NCBI GenBank assembly: GCA_964589285.1
Contig: CAZPSP010000066.1
Location: 1-13,698, forward strand
DNA: 13,698 nucleotides
Direction: 5' to 3'
DNA from: DAOUEG01 sp964589285
GTDB lineage: Bacteria; Chloroflexota; Dehalococcoidia; Dehalococcoidales; RBG-16-60-22
Below, piece by piece: positions 7,419 through 13,698 of this stretch; within the stretch, counting starts at the first letter, position 1; every line of letters begins with the position of its first letter. The position numbers and the translations under genes were made by a program. The notes beneath the pieces were generated by a model. That model made no database searches and was not told the origin of the DNA. It saw only the letters and a program-made list of their open reading frames with translations.

Positions 7419-10400
7419 GAAAGACCGCCCCGAGCGGCGGGAAGGTGATAGACAGGGACTGCGGGTGGCCGTGCATCGGGACGGGTTCCGCCTCCATGTA
7501 TTCCGGGTTGACCTGACCGCTGCCGTAATACTTCGGCGCATCGCTGTTCAGGGCTTCCCGCCAGGTCCCCGGCAGCGGCATACCGATACGGTAGTTGAAC
7601 AGGGTCTGGGGCGTGAAGTTACAGGCCGCCACCACCATGTCCCCGTCCTTCGTGCCGTATCTCACCAGGCTGACCACGCTGTTTTCCACGTCATTGCAGT
7701 CTATCCAGCGGAAGCCCTCCGGGGCCGTATCGAGCTGGTGCAGCGCGGGCTGTTCCCGGTAGAGCGCGTTCAGGTCCTTTATCCAGGCCAGCAGCCCGGC
7801 GTGCGGTCCGTACTGGAGAAGGTGCCAGTCCAGGCTCGATTCGTGGTCCCATTCCCGCCACTGGCCGAACTCGGCGCCCATGAACAGCAGTTTCTTGGCG
7901 GACTGCGCGTACATATAGCCGAACAGCAGCCTGAGGTTGGCGAACTTCTGCCAGTCATCGCCGGGCATCTTGCCCAGCAGCGAGGCTTTGCCGTGGACGA
8001 CCTCGTCATGGGAGAGCGGCAGGACGAAGTTCTCATAGAAAGCGTAAATCATGCGGAAGGTCAGGTCATTATGGTGGAATTTCCGGTAGACCGGGTCCCT
8101 GCTCATGTATTCCAGGGTATCGTGCATCCAGCCCATGTCCCATTTCAGGCCGAAGCCCAGGCCGCCGACATAGGTAGGGCGGGACACCATGGGCCAGGAC
8201 GTGGACTCCTCGGCGATGGTCTGGACGTCCGGGAAAGTCCCGTAGACCTCCTGGTTGAGCTGCTTGAGGAAGGCGATGGCATCCAGGTTTTCCCGGCCGC
8301 CGTATTTATTGGGCACCCAGCCGCCTTCCCGGCGGCCGTAGTCCAGGTAGAGCATGGAGGCGACGGCGTCCACGCGCAGGCCGTCCGCGTGGTACCGGTC
8401 CAGCCAGAACATGGCGGAACTGATGAGGAAGCTGCGCACCTCGTTGCGGCTGTAGTTGAAGAGGTAGCTGTCCCAGTCCGGATGGACGCGCTGGCGGGGG
8501 TCAGCGTGTTCGAAGAGGTGGGTACCGTCGAAGTAGGCCAGGCCGTGTTCGTCGCTGGGGAAATGGGACGGCACCCAGTCCAGGATGACGCCGATGCCCT
8601 GCTGATGGAGGTAATCGACGAGGTACATGAAGTCCTGAGGCGCTCCGTAGCGGCTTGTGGGGCTGAAGTAACCGGTGGACTGGTAGCCCCAGGAACCGTA
8701 GAAGGGGTGTTCCATAATGGGCATGAATTCCACGTGGGTAAAGCCGGTCTCCCTGAGGTAGTTCGCCAGGCGGGGCGCGAGTTCGCGGTAGGTGAGGTAG
8801 CGGTTGCCTTCTTCCGGCACGCGCTGCCAGGAACCGGGATGGAGTTCGTAGATGGATATCGGGGCGTGGAGGCTGTTGCGTTCGCGGCGCTCCCGCATCC
8901 AGTCCTGGTCGGACCATTCGTAGGAGAGGTCGCAGGTGACCGAGGCGGTCCTGGGGGGCACCTCCGAGCAGAAGGCGAAGGGATCGGCCTTGTCCACCCG
9001 GTACCCGTGGTGATGAGAGACGATATGGTATTTGTAATTAATGCCGGCGGTCACACCGGGCACCCATCCTTCCCAGATGCCGGAGCTGCCGCGTTCCCGC
9101 AGCCGATGGCCGGCTTTGTCCCAACCGTTGAAATCGCCGGCCACCGAGACGGCGGAAGCGTTCGGCGCCCAAACGGCGAAGTACACACCGTCCTCGCCGT
9201 CGACGTTCATGGGATGGGCGCCCAGCTTCTCATAGAGGCGGTAGTGGGTACCTTCATTGAAGAGGTAGAGGTCATCGCCGGAGAGCAGGGTAACATCATA
9301 ACGGACCGGAGAAGGTCCTGCTGGGGCGGGCGGGGCCGCCTCGGCCGGTTCGCGGGCTTCTTCTTCCATGACGGCGCCCAGCAGGTCGAGGATGCCCTGG
9401 AGGGGTATGCCGACCCAGTCCGGGCGGTTGTTCAGTTCGTAGCCGAGTTCGTACAAGGCCTTCTCCAGGAGGAAGGCATCCAGGAGCAGCTTGAAGTCGC
9501 CGGGGTTTTCCGGCAGGAGACCGGTATCGCGCATGCTCTCGTGATAGGTATCCAGGAAGACGGCGGAGACGCGGACGTACCAGCGCCGGCACCACGCGGA
9601 TACCTGGTCGTTCTCCGCATCCGTGGTCACTTCCTGCTCTCTGAAGACGGTACGCACGGCGTAATGGAAGGAGCGGAGCATACCGGCCAGGTCCTTGAGA
9701 GGCGGGACCTTCACGCGGCGTTCGGCGGGCGGGCGGGCCGGTTCGCCTTCAAAATCGATAATGATGAAATCATTCCCCGTGTAGAGGACTTGCCCGAGGT
9801 GAAAATCACCGTGCGCGCGAATACGGGCCGTCTGGAAGTCCTGGCGTTTTAACTGCTGGAAGCGTTCGATAATCTCCGTCTGGGAGTTCAGGACGTGGGC
9901 GGCGGAATCGCGGCAGTCTTCCGGCAATTCATCGAAATGTTCCTGGAGGAGCTGGAGGGAGTCGATGGCGGTCTTGCGCATGGAACGGTAGAGCGATTCC
10001 CGGTAGTCCCGGGAAAAAGGCTCGGGGGCGAAGTCCGGGTCATCGACGCCGGAGGCGAGGGCCCTATGGAGTTCAGCGGTCCGTCGGCCGAGCAGCCGCG
10101 CGGAATCGCGGTACGGCCCGATGCCGGCGACTTCTTCCGGCCGGTCCGCGAGTTCGCGGGCCTGTGCCAGGTATTCGCGGACGGCTTCCAGGGTGTAGGA
10201 CCAGGCGTCGCCCCGGTTGGGGACGTATTCATGCAGGACGGCCAGGCTGACGGGTTTGCGGCGGCCGTAACGGTAGGCGATGCTGCCGGCTACCCGCGAG
10301 ATGCCGGTGAACGAGGTCTGTTCCGTGAGGAAATGCCCGATCTCGACCTCCGGGTTAACCCCTTCTTCAAGCCGCCGGAAGAGCTTGAGAATGACCTGTT

Positions 10401-10950
10401 TACCGAAGACGACCGACGTATTACTCTGCTCCGCGCCGACCGGGACGGGTTCGAGGCGCCCGGGCGGAAGTTTCATCAGTTCTGCGTACAGGCTGGTGGG
10501 CGTCATGGTTATCTGACCGAGCTCGCCGGAGAAAGACTGCTCCCTGCCCATGGCTTCCAGCAATCCGCGACAAAAAGCGACGTCAGCCAGCGCGTCCGAG
10601 ATGGTGAGGGTCTCGCGGCCGGATCGTACTTGGCCGATGACGGCCCCGGCCGGTTTCTTTTGCCCTTCTTCCGGTAGTGTCACGACGGGAACGACGTAGA
10701 CCTCCGGTTTCCCGGCGGCGTAGGCAACTTCCACGATCAGGACATAAGCCCGTATTCCCGCCGGAGCGGGAACGGAGTCCCGGATGACGGCGGTCTGAGG
10801 GTCCCTGGCCTTACCGCGGAACCAGCGGCACCCGGTAATGAAAGCCAGCAGGGCCGGTCCGAGCGGCTGCCACGATCCCGGGGCCGCCAGGGGGTCCTGC
10901 GGGGCGTTCTGTTGTTCCGGCGGAATGATGAGTTCCTGATCGTCAGTCAT
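7402..10950 (-). CDS. Maltokinase-GlgB fusion (maltose-1-phosphate synthesis plus glucan branching)
   Basis: A single 1182-residue frame with two enzymes. Residues 1-530 are a maltokinase (Mak/Pep2 type), which phosphorylates maltose with ATP: cap-type N-terminal region, a possible nucleotide-binding segment AEQSNTSVVFGKQVILKLF (173-191), catalytic RAHGDFHLGQVL (378-389) with H380 and D382, IIDFEGEPARP (397-407) with metal-site D399, and PPLKDLAGMLRSFHYA (416-431). A Pro/Ala-rich linker (about 534-548, EPAEAAPPAPAGPSP) leads to a complete branching enzyme: CBM48 (about 585-690, VYFAVWAPNASAVSVAGDFNGWD), GH13 with GVILDWVPSHF (787-797), GLRVDAVASMLYLDYG with nucleophile D861, IAEESTSWP with the acid/base Glu (914), LSHDEVVHGK with D982, and a C-terminal beta domain. 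The N1 domain of long GlgB proteins is absent. It starts 6 bases after the glgE stop with a weak ribosome binding site, so translational coupling is likely. TreS-maltokinase fusions are the familiar ones; this partner choice is unusual. Confidence 0.93.
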   Translation of the reverse strand: MTDDQELIIPPEQQNAPQDPLAAPGSWQPLGPALLAFITGCRWFRGKARDPQTAVIRDSVPAPAGIRAYVLIVEVAYAAGKPEVYVVPVVTLPEEGQKKPAGAVIGQVRSGRETLTISDALADVAFCRGLLEAMGREQSFSGELGQITMTPTSLYAELMKLPPGRLEPVPVGAEQSNTSVVFGKQVILKLFRRLEEGVNPEVEIGHFLTEQTSFTGISRVAGSIAYRYGRRKPVSLAVLHEYVPNRGDAWSYTLEAVREYLAQARELADRPEEVAGIGPYRDSARLLGRRTAELHRALASGVDDPDFAPEPFSRDYRESLYRSMRKTAIDSLQLLQEHFDELPEDCRDSAAHVLNSQTEIIERFQQLKRQDFQTARIRAHGDFHLGQVLYTGNDFIIIDFEGEPARPPAERRVKVPPLKDLAGMLRSFHYAVRTVFREQEVTTDAENDQVSAWCRRWYVRVSAVFLDTYHESMRDTGLLPENPGDFKLLLDAFLLEKALYELGYELNNRPDWVGIPLQGILDLLGAVMEEEAREPAEAAPPAPAGPSPVRYDVTLLSGDDLYLFNEGTHYRLYEKLGAHPMNVDGEDGVYFAVWAPNASAVSVAGDFNGWDKAGHRLRERGSSGIWEGWVPGVTAGINYKYHIVSHHHGYRVDKADPFAFCSEVPPRTASVTCDLSYEWSDQDWMRERRERNSLHAPISIYELHPGSWQRVPEEGNRYLTYRELAPRLANYLRETGFTHVEFMPIMEHPFYGSWGYQSTGYFSPTSRYGAPQDFMYLVDYLHQQGIGVILDWVPSHFPSDEHGLAYFDGTHLFEHADPRQRVHPDWDSYLFNYSRNEVRSFLISSAMFWLDRYHADGLRVDAVASMLYLDYGRREGGWVPNKYGGRENLDAIAFLKQLNQEVYGTFPDVQTIAEESTSWPMVSRPTYVGGLGFGLKWDMGWMHDTLEYMSRDPVYRKFHHNDLTFRMIYAFYENFVLPLSHDEVVHGKASLLGKMPGDDWQKFANLRLLFGYMYAQSAKKLLFMGAEFGQWREWDHESSLDWHLLQYGPHAGLLAWIKDLNALYREQPALHQLDTAPEGFRWIDCNDVENSVVSLVRYGTKDGDMVVAACNFTPQTLFNYRIGMPLPGTWREALNSDAPKYYGSGQVNPEYMEAEPVPMHGHPQSLSITFPPLGAVFLTRPA

Positions 10951-10956
10951 ATGGCG

Positions 10957-12939
10957 TTATTCCACACGGTCCTGCCGGATGCGAAAGATGAGGGCGGGGA
11001 TGCGGGCCGGATCGAGTTCGATGTAGTTCCACTCGCCGTGCCAGGTGATTTCGGTGCCGCCGAGCAATTCCTCCGCGCGGCAGGGGCGGTCCGGGGACAG
11101 TCCCCAAGCCGCCAGCGGCACATTGAACCAGGCGGACTGCGTGTGGTGGGGGTCCAGATTGACCACCACCAGGATGATATTGGAGCGGTCTTCCGTATGC
11201 TTGCTGTAGCAGATGATGTTATCGTTATCCGCGGCGTTGAACCAGAGATTGCGGTTGTTTTGCAGGGCCGGGTTTTCCCGGCGGATGCGGTTGACGCGGG
11301 AAATTAAGTCTTTGAGGCTGTGTCCGCTGTCAATGTTCCAGAGCTTGATCTCGTATTTCTCGGAATCCAGGTACTCCTCGCTGCCTTCCCGAAGGGGGGT
11401 GCGCTGCATAAGCTCGTAGGCAGGGCCGTAAATGCCGTAGTTGGAGGAGAGCGTTGCGGCAAGGACAAGGCGGGCGATAAAGGCCGGCCGGCCGCCGTGC
11501 TGGAGGTAGGCGTGGAGGATGTCCGGGGTGTTGGGCCAGAAATTGGGGCGGAAAAAGTCTTTGACCGGCGTTTCCGTCAGTTCCCTGAGATAGTCGGTGA
11601 GTTCCGCCTTGTTGTTACGCCAGGTGAAATAGGTATAAGACTGGGTAAAGCCGAGTTTGGCCAGCCGGTACATGATTTTGGGGCGGGTGAAGGCCTCGGC
11701 GAGGAAAATGGACTCCGGGTATTCCTTCTTGACCTCAGCGATGAGCCATTCCCAGAACGCGAACGGCTTGGTATGCGGGTTGTCCACGCGGAAAATGCGC
11801 ACGCCCTGCTCCGCCCAGAACGTGAAGATGCTTTTCATCTCATCCCAGAGTTCCTGGCGTTTATGGGTCTCGAAATAGAGCGGATAGATGTCCTGGTATT
11901 TCTTAGGCGGATTCTCCGCGTACTGGATGGTGCCGTCCGGGCGCCATTCGAACCATTCCGGGTGCTCTTTCACGTAGGGGTGGTCCGGCGAACACTGGAG
12001 GGCGATATCAAGGGCAATCTCGATGTTATAATCTTTTGCCTTACGGACGAGATGTTGAAAGTCTTTGAGCGTGCCGAGGCGCGGATCGATAGCCTTGTGG
12101 CCGCCTTCCTCGCTGCCGATGGCCCAGGGCGTGCCGGGGTCGTCCGGGCCGGCGGTCACGCTGTTGTTCCGGCCCTTGCGGGCGGTGTGACCGATGGGAT
12201 GGACAGGGGGCAGGTAGAGGACGTCGAAGCCCATACCGGCGATATAGGGGAGCCAATGTTCTACGTCCTTGAAGGTACCGTGATTGCCCGGCGGACCGGC
12301 GGAGCGCGGGAACATCTCGTACCAGGAACTGAAGCCGGCTTTAACCCGGTCGGTATGGACGATGAGTTTCCTGGGGTAGGTAACGGCGTCCGAGCAGTCC
12401 GGGTTGCGTTCCATGAGGTCGAGCAGTTCATCGCCGAGGGCGGCTCGACCGCGTTCGACGATATCGACGGACTCATTACCGAGGAGGGCGGCCAATTCGT
12501 GGAGCCTGGGGGCGTCTTCTTCGGCGGCGTTACTGGCGGCGGCTTCGACCATCTCGGCGGCTTCCTGGAGGTAGACGCCGATGTCCTCCTGGGCGGCTTC
12601 GACGCGCTTGCGGAAGTCACCCCGCCAGGTGCCGAACCGGTCCACCCAGCCGGTCAGGGTATAATGGTACTCTCCCGGTCCTTCAGTGACAAAGGAACCG
12701 CGCCAGGCGTCGTTGCCGAGAAAGACCATGCGGGCCTCCTGCCATTTCCGGCTTTCAGCCGGGCGGTAGAAGAGGCTGGCGGCGAGGACGTCATGGCCTT
12801 CCGCGAAGATATCCGCCGTGACGATGAACTCGTTTCCGGCGATGCTTTTAGCAGGGAAGCGACCGCAGTCTATTTCCGGCCGGACGTTCTCGATGACGAC
12901 GCGAGCGTCTGCTTTTTGCCGAGGCAGGCGATGTACCAT
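10957..12939 (-). CDS. glgE: GlgE, alpha-1,4-glucan:maltose-1-phosphate maltosyltransferase
   Basis: GH13_3 enzyme that transfers maltosyl units from maltose-1-phosphate to the end of an alpha-1,4-glucan, building glycogen-like polymer. From the ATG at 12939 it has 660 residues, the usual GlgE size. N-terminal beta-sandwich domain (about 12-115, RVVIENVRPEIDCGRFPAK) and helical segment (to about 180) are followed by the barrel: LYLPPVHPIGHTARKGRNN (241-259), ALDIALQCSPDHPYV (309-323), NPPKKYQDIYPLYF (343-356), FRVDNPHTKPF with nucleophile D386, and FLAEAFTRP with acid/base E415. All are family signatures. The frame stays open upstream to 13101, but those residues show no similarity, run into the antitoxin promoter and lie upstream of the expected transcript start, so 12939 is chosen. 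No ribosome binding site precedes it; a promoter lies exactly where a leaderless mRNA would need it. The downstream fused gene supplies its substrate and processes its product. Confidence 0.93.
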   Translation of the reverse strand: MVHRLPRQKADARVVIENVRPEIDCGRFPAKSIAGNEFIVTADIFAEGHDVLAASLFYRPAESRKWQEARMVFLGNDAWRGSFVTEGPGEYHYTLTGWVDRFGTWRGDFRKRVEAAQEDIGVYLQEAAEMVEAAASNAAEEDAPRLHELAALLGNESVDIVERGRAALGDELLDLMERNPDCSDAVTYPRKLIVHTDRVKAGFSSWYEMFPRSAGPPGNHGTFKDVEHWLPYIAGMGFDVLYLPPVHPIGHTARKGRNNSVTAGPDDPGTPWAIGSEEGGHKAIDPRLGTLKDFQHLVRKAKDYNIEIALDIALQCSPDHPYVKEHPEWFEWRPDGTIQYAENPPKKYQDIYPLYFETHKRQELWDEMKSIFTFWAEQGVRIFRVDNPHTKPFAFWEWLIAEVKKEYPESIFLAEAFTRPKIMYRLAKLGFTQSYTYFTWRNNKAELTDYLRELTETPVKDFFRPNFWPNTPDILHAYLQHGGRPAFIARLVLAATLSSNYGIYGPAYELMQRTPLREGSEEYLDSEKYEIKLWNIDSGHSLKDLISRVNRIRRENPALQNNRNLWFNAADNDNIICYSKHTEDRSNIILVVVNLDPHHTQSAWFNVPLAAWGLSPDRPCRAEELLGGTEITWHGEWNYIELDPARIPALIFRIRQDRVE

Positions 12940-12946
12940 AGAGAAA

Positions 12947-12974
12947 AGTATACGACGAAAACGAGCGTGCGCAA
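12947..12974 (-). promoter_or_regulatory. Candidate glgE promoter giving a leaderless mRNA
   Basis: On the minus strand TTGCGC (12969-12974) and TATACT (12947-12952) are separated by 16 bases. Seven bases lie between TATACT and the A of the glgE ATG at 12939, so the expected transcription start coincides with the start codon. The bases between (TTTCTCT) contain no Shine-Dalgarno sequence, consistent with leaderless translation. It would drive glgE and the maltokinase-glgB gene together. Confidence 0.5.
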
Positions 12975-13013
12975 GGGGAGGAGGCACGGCAATGGGCATG
13001 CAGTGGAATAGTA

Positions 13014-13066
13014 TTGACTTTTTTAACGAGGATTTCATATTAAAGTATGAATCATCTATTGAAGGA
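13014..13066 (+). promoter_or_regulatory. Promoter, operator-like palindrome and ribosome binding site of the antitoxin gene
   Basis: TTGACT (13014-13019, 5 of 6) and TATTAA (13038-13043, 4 of 6) are 18 bases apart. The inverted repeat TTCATA (13034-13039) and TATGAA (13046-13051), separated by 6 bases, overlaps the -10 box; this is where a ribbon-helix-helix antitoxin would be expected to bind to repress its own operon. GAAGGA (13061-13066) is a good Shine-Dalgarno sequence 9 bases before the ATG at 13076. The promoter is back to back with that of glgE, about 40 bases apart between the -35 boxes. Autoregulation is inferred from family habits. Confidence 0.55.
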
Positions 13067-13075
13067 ATAAGTTCG

Positions 13076-13333
13076 ATGCCAGGTACGACAAAAATAGCCA
13101 TAAGTTTACCAGAGGATATATTTTCCGCGATAGAACGTGAGCGTGCGGCAAGTGGTGAAACCCGCAGTCAGATATTCCGACGCGCCATCATTTCCCTGCT
13201 CAAGGAGCAGAAAGAAAAAGCTTTGGACGATGAGTATGTAAGGGGTTATCAGCGCATTCCGGAAACAAAGGAAGAGGCGAAAGCAGCCTATCAAGCTGCC
13301 TCGATAGTACTGGCTGAGGAACCCTGGGAATGA
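13076..13333 (+). CDS. MazE-type ribbon-helix-helix antitoxin
   Basis: An 85-residue protein. Residues 5-45 are a ribbon-helix-helix (CopG-like) DNA-binding domain: beta strand TKIAISLPEDI, then helix A with AIERERAASGETRS and helix B with QIFRRAIISLLK. The tail EYVRGYQRIPETKEEAKA...LAEEPWE (54-85) is typical of antitoxins paired with MazF/PemK ribonucleases, which neutralise the toxin through this C-terminal segment. The start at 13076 is supported by the ribosome binding site and by the position of the beta strand; the frame is open further upstream but without similarity. Its TGA overlaps the ATG of the mazF remnant (ATGA), the usual coupling for such pairs. It is AT-rich compared with the glucan genes, so it likely arrived separately. 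The antitoxin looks complete although its toxin is not. Confidence 0.85.
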   Translation: MPGTTKIAISLPEDIFSAIERERAASGETRSQIFRRAIISLLKEQKEKALDDEYVRGYQRIPETKEEAKAAYQAASIVLAEEPWE

Positions 13334-13416
13334 GACGGGGTGAGATCTGGTGGGCATCTTTAGCCCCACCAGCCGGAAGGCGCCCAGTAGTCTTACTGTC
13401 AATCTCATCAGTATAG
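13330..13416 (+). pseudogene. Truncated mazF toxin (28 codons)
   Basis: The frame starting at the ATG that overlaps the antitoxin stop reads MRRGEIWWASLAPPAGRRPV and then VLLS, a perfect MazF N-terminus (first beta strands of the PemK/MazF fold). After VLLS the similarity is lost, and a TAG at 13414-13416 ends the frame. A working MazF has about 110 residues, so about three quarters of the toxin, including most of the RNA-binding and catalytic surface, is missing. Nothing resembling the rest of MazF was found in the other frames downstream to the contig end. The break coincides with a small palindrome. It could be decay in the genome or, less likely, an assembly join. Confidence 0.83.
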
Positions 13417-13439
13417 TACCATTAAGGTACTATTCATCA
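13405..13439. repeat. 23-base palindrome flanked by 6-base direct repeats at the mazF break
   Basis: TCATCA occurs at 13405-13410 and again at 13434-13439. Between them lie GT and a perfect 8-base inverted repeat, ATAGTACC (13413-13420) and GGTACTAT (13426-13433), with loop ATTAA. The layout resembles a tiny insertion with target-site duplication; removing 29 bases would move the mazF frame past the TAG into the frame open to 13559. The stem is not followed by a T-run, so it is not an intrinsic terminator. Chance remains possible at this size. Confidence 0.5.
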
Positions 13440-13698
13440 ATAGAGAAAGAAAGTCTGGTTGCTCCTAAAGAAGCGGCGGACCTGGCCGGGGAGAGGTTAG
13501 AGATTAATCTCAAAAATCAAAACCAAATCTCAAAGATGAAAAATCGGGTGCGTGGCTGAGGCTGTGTTGGGGGTCGCTAACTGGTGGAAACCGAAGAAGC
13601 TCAGCGGGTATGGTTCTTTATTCTTACATTGTGTGCTCGACAAGGATGGATCCTGAACCAAGTTCAGGATGACCCTGGAGGGAAGCGGGGCCGGTGCG
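13417..13698. other. Non-coding end of the contig
   Basis: No recognisable gene or RNA. Contents seen: the second half of the palindrome above; an A-rich segment at 13506-13537 with two 12-base direct repeats (AATCTCAAAAAT at 13506-13517 and AATCTCAAAGAT at 13526-13537, 20-base period); and a hairpin at 13650-13670. A frame open to 13559 ends in APKEAADLAGERLE, which I cannot match to MazF or to any family. The material looks like decayed or intergenic sequence beyond the broken toxin gene. Confidence 0.6.
13650..13670. repeat. Short palindromic element
   Basis: Perfect 9-base arms ATCCTGAAC (13650-13658) and GTTCAGGAT (13662-13670) with a CAA loop. Elements of this general form (GGATCCTGAAC-type palindromes followed by GAC) are dispersed between genes of many bacteria, and this may be one copy of a genome-wide family. 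No T-run follows, so a terminator role is not supported. Confidence 0.6.

Noticed and set aside
7425..7440. GC hairpin CCGCC-N6-GGCGG just after the treY stop as a terminator
   Set aside because: The stem is only 5 bases, it lies inside the opposing glgB coding sequence and no T-run follows on either strand.
7465..9852. A 795-codon open frame on the plus strand opposite the maltokinase-glgB gene
   Set aside because: It is antisense to a gene with unmistakable catalytic motifs; its translation is rich in V, G, H and R with no recognisable domain, as expected for a mirror frame in GC-rich DNA.
11320..13011. A 563-codon plus-strand frame opposite glgE
   Set aside because: Mirror frame of glgE with glycine/valine/glutamate-rich translation and no domain.
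12818..13075. Upstream extension of the antitoxin to 12818
   Set aside because: It would run antisense through the glgE start and its promoter; a good ribosome binding site marks the ATG at 13076.
12940..13101. Upstream extension of glgE to 13101
   Set aside because: The added 54 residues look like translated non-coding DNA, overlap the antitoxin promoter and start codon region, and lie before the likely transcription start.
13350..13559. A 69-codon plus-strand frame after the antitoxin as an independent gene
   Set aside because: Its first half is the mazF N-terminus read in the wrong frame, no ribosome binding site is evident and the rest is unrecognisable and A-rich.
1..13698. tRNA, rRNA, CRISPR array, riboswitch or transposase
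   Set aside because: Looked for on both strands; no cloverleaf, rRNA motif, regularly spaced repeats or transposase-like frame was seen.

Overview
The window is a piece of a metagenomic or draft-genome contig from an unidentified bacterium. Its core is a roughly 12 kb block of six enzymatic activities on five genes, all concerned with alpha-glucan and trehalose interconversion. The core genes are GC-rich (arginine CGG is very common), while both flanks are clearly more AT-rich. Gene content fits several uncultured anaerobic lineages that carry treZ-GH57-treY clusters, but I cannot assign a phylum from sequence alone.

Layout. Bases 1-46 are not genomic: they are an Illumina TruSeq P7-side adapter with its 8-base index. 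Bases 47-652 (minus strand) are the N-terminal part of a PAS-domain sensor gene cut off by the contig end. Bases 653-823 form a divergent promoter region. Bases 824-7418 (plus strand) hold a tightly packed operon: treZ (maltooligosyltrehalose trehalohydrolase), a GH57/DUF3536 glycosidase-like protein of unknown exact reaction, and treY (maltooligosyltrehalose synthase). Bases 7402-12939 (minus strand, converging on treY with a 17-base 3' overlap) hold glgE (maltosyltransferase) followed after 6 bases by one gene that fuses maltokinase to the glycogen branching enzyme GlgB. Bases 13076-13416 (plus) hold a ribbon-helix-helix MazE-type antitoxin and a mazF toxin gene that breaks off after 28 codons. 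The last 280 bases are non-coding, with two small hairpins and an A-rich direct repeat.

How the genes work together. TreY and TreZ take a linear alpha-1,4-glucan and release trehalose from its reducing end. Maltokinase, GlgE and GlgB run in the opposite direction: maltose becomes maltose-1-phosphate, GlgE adds the maltosyl unit to a glucan, and GlgB branches the product. The missing link in the window is TreS (trehalose to maltose), which would close the cycle and must be elsewhere if the cycle is complete.

Most interesting points: the maltokinase-GlgB fusion, which joins the steps before and after GlgE; a TreY that lacks about 55 or more residues normally found just before the SYRRFFD motif; the uncharacterised GH57/DUF3536 protein translated directly off the treZ stop codon; an apparently leaderless glgE transcript; and a toxin-antitoxin locus with an intact antitoxin and a broken toxin, where a 23-base palindrome flanked by a 6-base direct repeat sits at the break.
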